Source: Tetracentron sinense (taxonomy: Eukaryota; Streptophyta; Magnoliopsida; Trochodendrales; Trochodendraceae). From it: a DNA stretch of 64,000 nucleotides. Below the pieces are notes generated by a model. It did not search any database and had not been told where the DNA came from. It was given only the letters and a program-made list of their open reading frames with translations. The stretch spans positions 4,750,639-4,814,638 of the forward strand of contig CM026562.1 of assembly GCA_015143295.1 (NCBI GenBank), read 5' to 3'. How positions within the stretch are numbered: the first letter of the stretch is position 1; each line of letters opens with the position of its first letter. A program made the translations under genes and the position numbers. Positions 60,090-64,000 of the stretch are shown piece after piece.

Positions 60090-60345
60090 CTATTTCCATT
60101 TCATTCACATTCAGTTGCCTATTCATTCATGCACCTGTAAACCTATACCATTCACATTCAAGACATATCCATTTCATTCACATGCAATATCTTATTCACT
60201 CCATTCATATTCAAAAACTCATCCATTTCATTCACATTCAATATCATATTCTCTTGCACCTATAAAGCATTAAACTTGTTCATTTCATTCACATTCAAGA
60301 ACATATTCATTTAATTCACATTCAATACCTATTCATTCTCTAGAA
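60090..60345 (+). repeat. CATTTCATTCACATTCA tandem array
   Basis: About six imperfect repeats of 35-50 bp, each holding (T)CATTTCATTCACATTCAA or a close variant. A resulting 78-codon open frame is repeat-derived, not a gene. Confidence 0.75.
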
Positions 60346-60479
60346 CCATAGAACTCTAATGCATAGTGATGTGAAGAATGCTTTTAAGGGCCAAAGGCCC
60401 CATATAATGGTTATGCATGTATGACAAATGAAAAAGAGGATTTGTATGAGTTAAAGTGTGTATATATTTATGTGTGAGG

Positions 60480-61955
60480 TGTTAGAAACAAGGGTGAAAA
60501 ATACCCTAAGTATTCTAAGTGTCAAAGGGGTGAAGGTTCAAACAAAAAGGCCACTCGACTGATTTCTGGACAAGCCAAAAACCAGTCGACTGATGTCTAG
60601 ACAGACCAAAAATCATTCGACTGATTTCGACTGGCGTTTCAAGCAGTGGCCTCCTCGACAAAACCAGTTGACTAATTCTTGGAACAACCCAAAACCAGTT
60701 GATTGATTTTGCCCACAAAGGTCAAACCGACCTTCTGGGATATTTTTAAAGGACATTTAAGGTTTTTGGTAACCCTTTGCCTATAAATAGAAGTGAATTT
60801 CATGGGTAAGGGTTACACAAACCCTAGAGAGTGTTTGAGAGAGATTTTGAGAGAGGAAGAAGATGAGAACCCAGGGTTTTTGCCAAGGGTTGTTGCTAAG
60901 ATCAAGGGTGGAGCTTGTTCTTGCTTCCACAAGCTTTCTCAAGCTTGAATCTAATTCCCACAAGCTTTCTAAAGTGCTCAGACTGTAGGAATCCAATCTT
61001 GTAAGGTAAATACTTCCCACTAGTTATCCTTGCTGTAATCCATCTATGAAAAGTAAGGGTAAAAGAATTTGTTTTGATGGGAAAGGGTAGATACTTTCTA
61101 CTACATGATTTTGTTATTGTTCTTTAACAAAAAGGAAAGTGAAAAAAATATGTTTGATGAATTTAAGTTGTTTTTAAAACCAAGGAAAAGATGGGATGTA
61201 TGTTCTTGATAATGTTTAATGATGTGATGATTTTATTAATTCAAAGTAAGATGAAAAGCATGATGTTTTGATGAAATTGAAGAACATGTTTAAGTACTTG
61301 TATACAATTGCTATAAATGAAAAGTCATGAGTATGTTTGATGTTTAAAAGTGTTTTCCATGTCCACCATGTTGTTCACAAGGATATATGTACACAAAGTT
61401 TGCATGACCATGGGAAATGAAAAGTATGTTTCATCGATAAATATGAATTTTTCTGAAAGTATATGTGACTCAAAGTTTTCTAAGAAAAGAATCGATGTTT
61501 TATGAGAAAAGTAAAGAAAAGAAAAGCAATGAAAGGATGCTAGTATACTTAGACCAGGTACGGGTACTAGCCATCTATTTCAAAGTAAGTAAGAAAATAT
61601 AAGAAAGAAAGGATGCTCGTATACTTAGATCATGTACGGGTACAAGTCATCTGTTTCAAAGTAAGATCAAAAGTACGTAAGAAAGCAATGAGAGGATACT
61701 AGTATACTTAGACCAGGTACGGGTACTAATCATCTGTCTCCAAGAAATAAAAGATGTTATAAAAGTATGGTTTTAAAGTAAGCTTAAAGATTTCTGTAAA
61801 GTATGGTTTATGAAAAGTATGCACAGGTTTTTAAAGATAAGAAATGATGGTTTCTGTACTCTGATTTCAATATGCATGTGTTATGATCAACTGCGAGATG
61901 TGTATCATATGAAGTTATAGCATTTTTATCTAGTGGTTTGTATGCGCAGAGCTTT
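60480..61955 (+). mobile_element. LTR-like fragment
   Basis: TGTTAGAAAC at 60480, a TATAAATA 302 bp further on (60782-60789), then a long AT-rich leader with GTAAGGTAAATACTTCCCAC, which echoes AGCAAGGTAAATATGCCCTC at 2595 in a long LTR. It therefore looks like a truncated LTR of the same broad type. GTCGACTG-like (CCAGTCGACTGAT) motifs repeat at 60545-60700. The right end is cut by the duplication at 61959. Confidence 0.5.
61523..61745 (+). repeat. Three-copy tandem repeat, about 78 bp
   Basis: Units at about 61523, 61601 and 61681 share GGAT(G/A)CT(A/C)GTATACTTAGA and GTACGGGTAC and TCATCTG(T/A). Inside the LTR-like fragment. Confidence 0.85.
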
Positions 61956-61958
61956 TTA

Positions 61959-62514
61959 AGAAGCTGAGACTTTCCAACTGCTAAATCTTAAAATGATCTT
62001 GAAGACATAATCAATCTTCTGATTGAAATCTCCATACAAATTTGACATTTCTTTCCGATATAATCCCCTCAAATGTCTTCTACTACCTCTCAATCCCCCG
62101 AATCAAACAACGAAACCCAGAAACCCTAGAAAACTAAATCAATTGAATAAGACCTAAAGCTTTGATTGTTCAAGAGAAAAGAGAAGAGAAGAAATCAAGA
62201 GACGTGAAGATGTGTCAGGAGCATTTCATTTGGGGATCTAAATCAAAATAGAGAACAGTAGGGATCGAAGTCAGGGCTAGGGTTTCGGAGGAGAAATTGG
62301 GGAATGAAAGAAATGGATGTGTCTTTGACATGGTGGTGTAGGAGGAGAGAGCTACATCAGAGATGACCAACGACTTGTGTGGGACCCTTTTAACGGTTTT
62401 CTCACTTGTTTCTCTTTCTGAGAAGACACGGGATCCTCTCCCAATGATGTTAGCTAGTAGACCGGCAACATCCACTTCGGAGACGCCACATACACACTTT
62501 TATACCCACAATGC
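61959..62514 (-). pseudogene. Duplicated 5' end of the RABA4 gene
   Basis: Homologous, at roughly 88-90% by eye, to 46892-47462: the first 31-32 codons of Rab exon 1, the leader and the promoter. Exon 1 breaks off inside the P-loop (GKSQLL). The reading frame has a single-base loss near 61989 and lost codons. Several differences are C-to-T or G-to-A at former CG sites (CCGAAT to CTAAAT), typical of methylated silent DNA. Not functional. Confidence 0.9.
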
Positions 62515-62576
62515 TGGTTTGCTTGCACAATTTTTAATATTTTTGTAAAACTGACTTTGGTTTATGGTTGATCGCC

Positions 62577-62835
62577 AACTTTGGTTTAAGATTGATTGAC
62601 CACTATATGGAGAAAGTGTGGTGTTCCAAGGTGCATCTTTATCTCTATCATATGTTACCGTATATATCACTTCTCTAATGTATGGTTTGGTTATTAAGAA
62701 ACTGAGAGGCTATTCTTATCAATTGCAGGAGGATATTACAGATAGTCTTAGAGTAATAAGACTATGTAGATTTGAATTTAAAATTTGAATATGACCTGGT
62801 TAAATTAGGATAGAGTTATATTAAATTACAACTGT
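62577..62835. repeat. Empty-site copy of the 56032 solo-LTR locus
   Basis: 62577-62665 matches 55945-56031 and 62680-62835 matches 59013-59165, joined here without the 2976-bp LTR. It records the state before that insertion. Confidence 0.88.
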
Positions 62836-63036
62836 AAGCGGATTAGGATATTAGATATAGAAATATGAAAATCACATGCAATCTTTTGTTTAAAAACTAT
62901 GATCAATGCAAATATTTTTTTAATATCTTCTAATCCTGGAGGTGCCTTCCTCTTTCAATTTTAAGGATGAACACGTATAAGGGAGTCTAAACTACATTAA
63001 TAAAGAGGTTGGTTGCCTAACCTAGTGTAATGCTCA
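62836..63036. other. Spacer, nothing recognised
   Basis: AT-rich, no gene. Confidence 0.35.
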
Positions 63037-64000
63037 TGTCGTGCCCCCAAAATCCCATTCTAGGCAAAAATAGAACTTCAGCCTGTGACACGACTTATCT
63101 TGAACTTATCTTAAAAACATATAGACATACTAAAATGAGAACTCAAAAATTTCTTAATTAATATGTCATAAATTCCATATCATAATATAAATTCAACTGA
63201 ACCTAGAATCTGAATCATCAATCAAAATCTCTAATCAATAACCTAAGATTAAATCAAATATCCATCCAAAGCGAATCTAAAATCATCCATAATTAAATCT
63301 GATTACAACCCTTTAAATAATCAAAGTCTAATAAAACTAGGAATTTGGTAATATGGATATTGATCTAAATCCTTCTCCTCTTCTATGTAGTCATCCTCTT
63401 GCTCTTCAATGTACTCCTCCTACTAAGGTTCAACTGCAACCTCGAACTCTAAACTTGTCCACACAAAACATATTGGTTGAGCACAGGCGGTTTAGTAGAT
63501 ATAAAATCATACCTAACAATATCATAAACATCAACATAAACATACTTATCATGGTTTAACTTAACATGCATACATACATAGATCAAAGTGCGGAACATGT
63601 GAGCATCTTATCTTACTTGTTATCATCATACATTAATCTTACCCATAAATACATAGTGATAATAGACCTAAAATCCCTATTTGCACAAAAATCTCATAAT
63701 CTCGCATCAAAGCACTAAATCATTCAATCAAAACTCCGGATTACATCTCTTTCCTCCATATTCAATCATACATACATTAAATTATAATCATATTTTCATT
63801 CTACATTAATAATCATGATAAAATTCACATAGAGAAAAACTCTACAATAAACATTCGTGCTTGTTATTATTACTTTAAATCTTAATCATTTCTTCTTATC
63901 CGTAATCAATGATCATGGTATTGAAAGTAAGGACAATAAATCTACCTTTTTTTTATCGCTTCCCTACAATTTCAAGCTTGCGAATGACCCTTGATCTTGA
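63037..64000 (-). mobile_element. Partial long LTR (minus strand), cut by window edge
   Basis: On the minus strand its 3' end reads ATGGGATTTTGGGGGCACGACA, like the ends of the LTRs at 1-1675 and 2116-4541. Near the right edge ATCGCTTCCCTACAATTTCAAGC echoes ATCGCTTCCCTACGATCTATCG at 13680 in the inverted LTR. It continues beyond the window. A 68-codon open frame at 63353 is not supported as a gene. Confidence 0.7.

Noticed and set aside
60029-60265. 78-codon frame rich in HIHFIH repeats
   Set aside because: Direct translation of the CATTTCATTCACATTCA tandem array.

Overview
This is a 64 kb piece of a flowering-plant nuclear genome, most likely a eudicot. The evidence is spliceosomal introns, plant-specific gene families (POLYCHOME/UVI4 and RABA-type Rab GTPase) and dense nested plant transposable elements. 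I cannot resolve the species. I can support only three host protein-coding genes, all on the minus strand: a four-exon conserved plant protein of unknown function (16318-19761, 480 aa predicted), a UVI4/OSD1-family APC/C inhibitor (25181-26660, 262 aa, with a 5'UTR intron), and a RABA4-type Rab GTPase (42311-46986, 223 aa, two exons around a 4.0 kb intron). All splice sites were read by eye from GT/AG signals and phase continuity.

Most of the rest is mobile DNA. 1-4541 holds two long LTRs (about 2.4 kb type, short U3 and very long R/U5). A third copy lies inverted at 11925-14207, attached to a 5'-truncated Ty3/gypsy pol. A fourth runs off the right edge (63037-64000). 4542-11775 contains degenerate repeats, a broken Helitron Rep/helicase fragment fused to an opposite-strand hAT (BED + DUF659) fragment, and a TCGAG-rich repeat. 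28120-39208 is one complete but dead Tat-lineage Ty3/gypsy element with two LTRs, a 5-bp target duplication (ATATA), gag-pol in plus sense and an extra antisense gene with two canonical introns and its own TATA box. The Rab intron carries two non-autonomous DNA transposons with intact target duplications (9 bp and 8 bp). 47765-48949 is a cluster of hairpin MITEs, one with a 9-bp target duplication.

49040-52355 is a palindromic MITE split by a gag-protease-only LTR element, whose own 3' LTR is split by a reversed solo LTR. 52890-55449 is a hAT-like element (8-bp target duplication) split by a 1.8 kb mini LTR element carrying one 158-codon ORF. 56032-59007 is a 2976 bp solo LTR with a perfect 5-bp target duplication. 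59618-60070 is a CACTA-type terminus, followed by tandem repeats.

61959-62835 is a chimeric duplicate of two local segments: the 5' end of the Rab gene, and the site where the 56032 solo LTR sits. The duplicate has no LTR there, so it is an empty-site record of the locus. The most informative non-gene signals are this empty-site paralogue, the spliced antisense gene of the Tat element, and an LTR stem-loop that keeps its pairing through paired base changes between two LTR subfamilies. I saw no tRNA, rRNA, CRISPR array or recognisable bacterial-type system.
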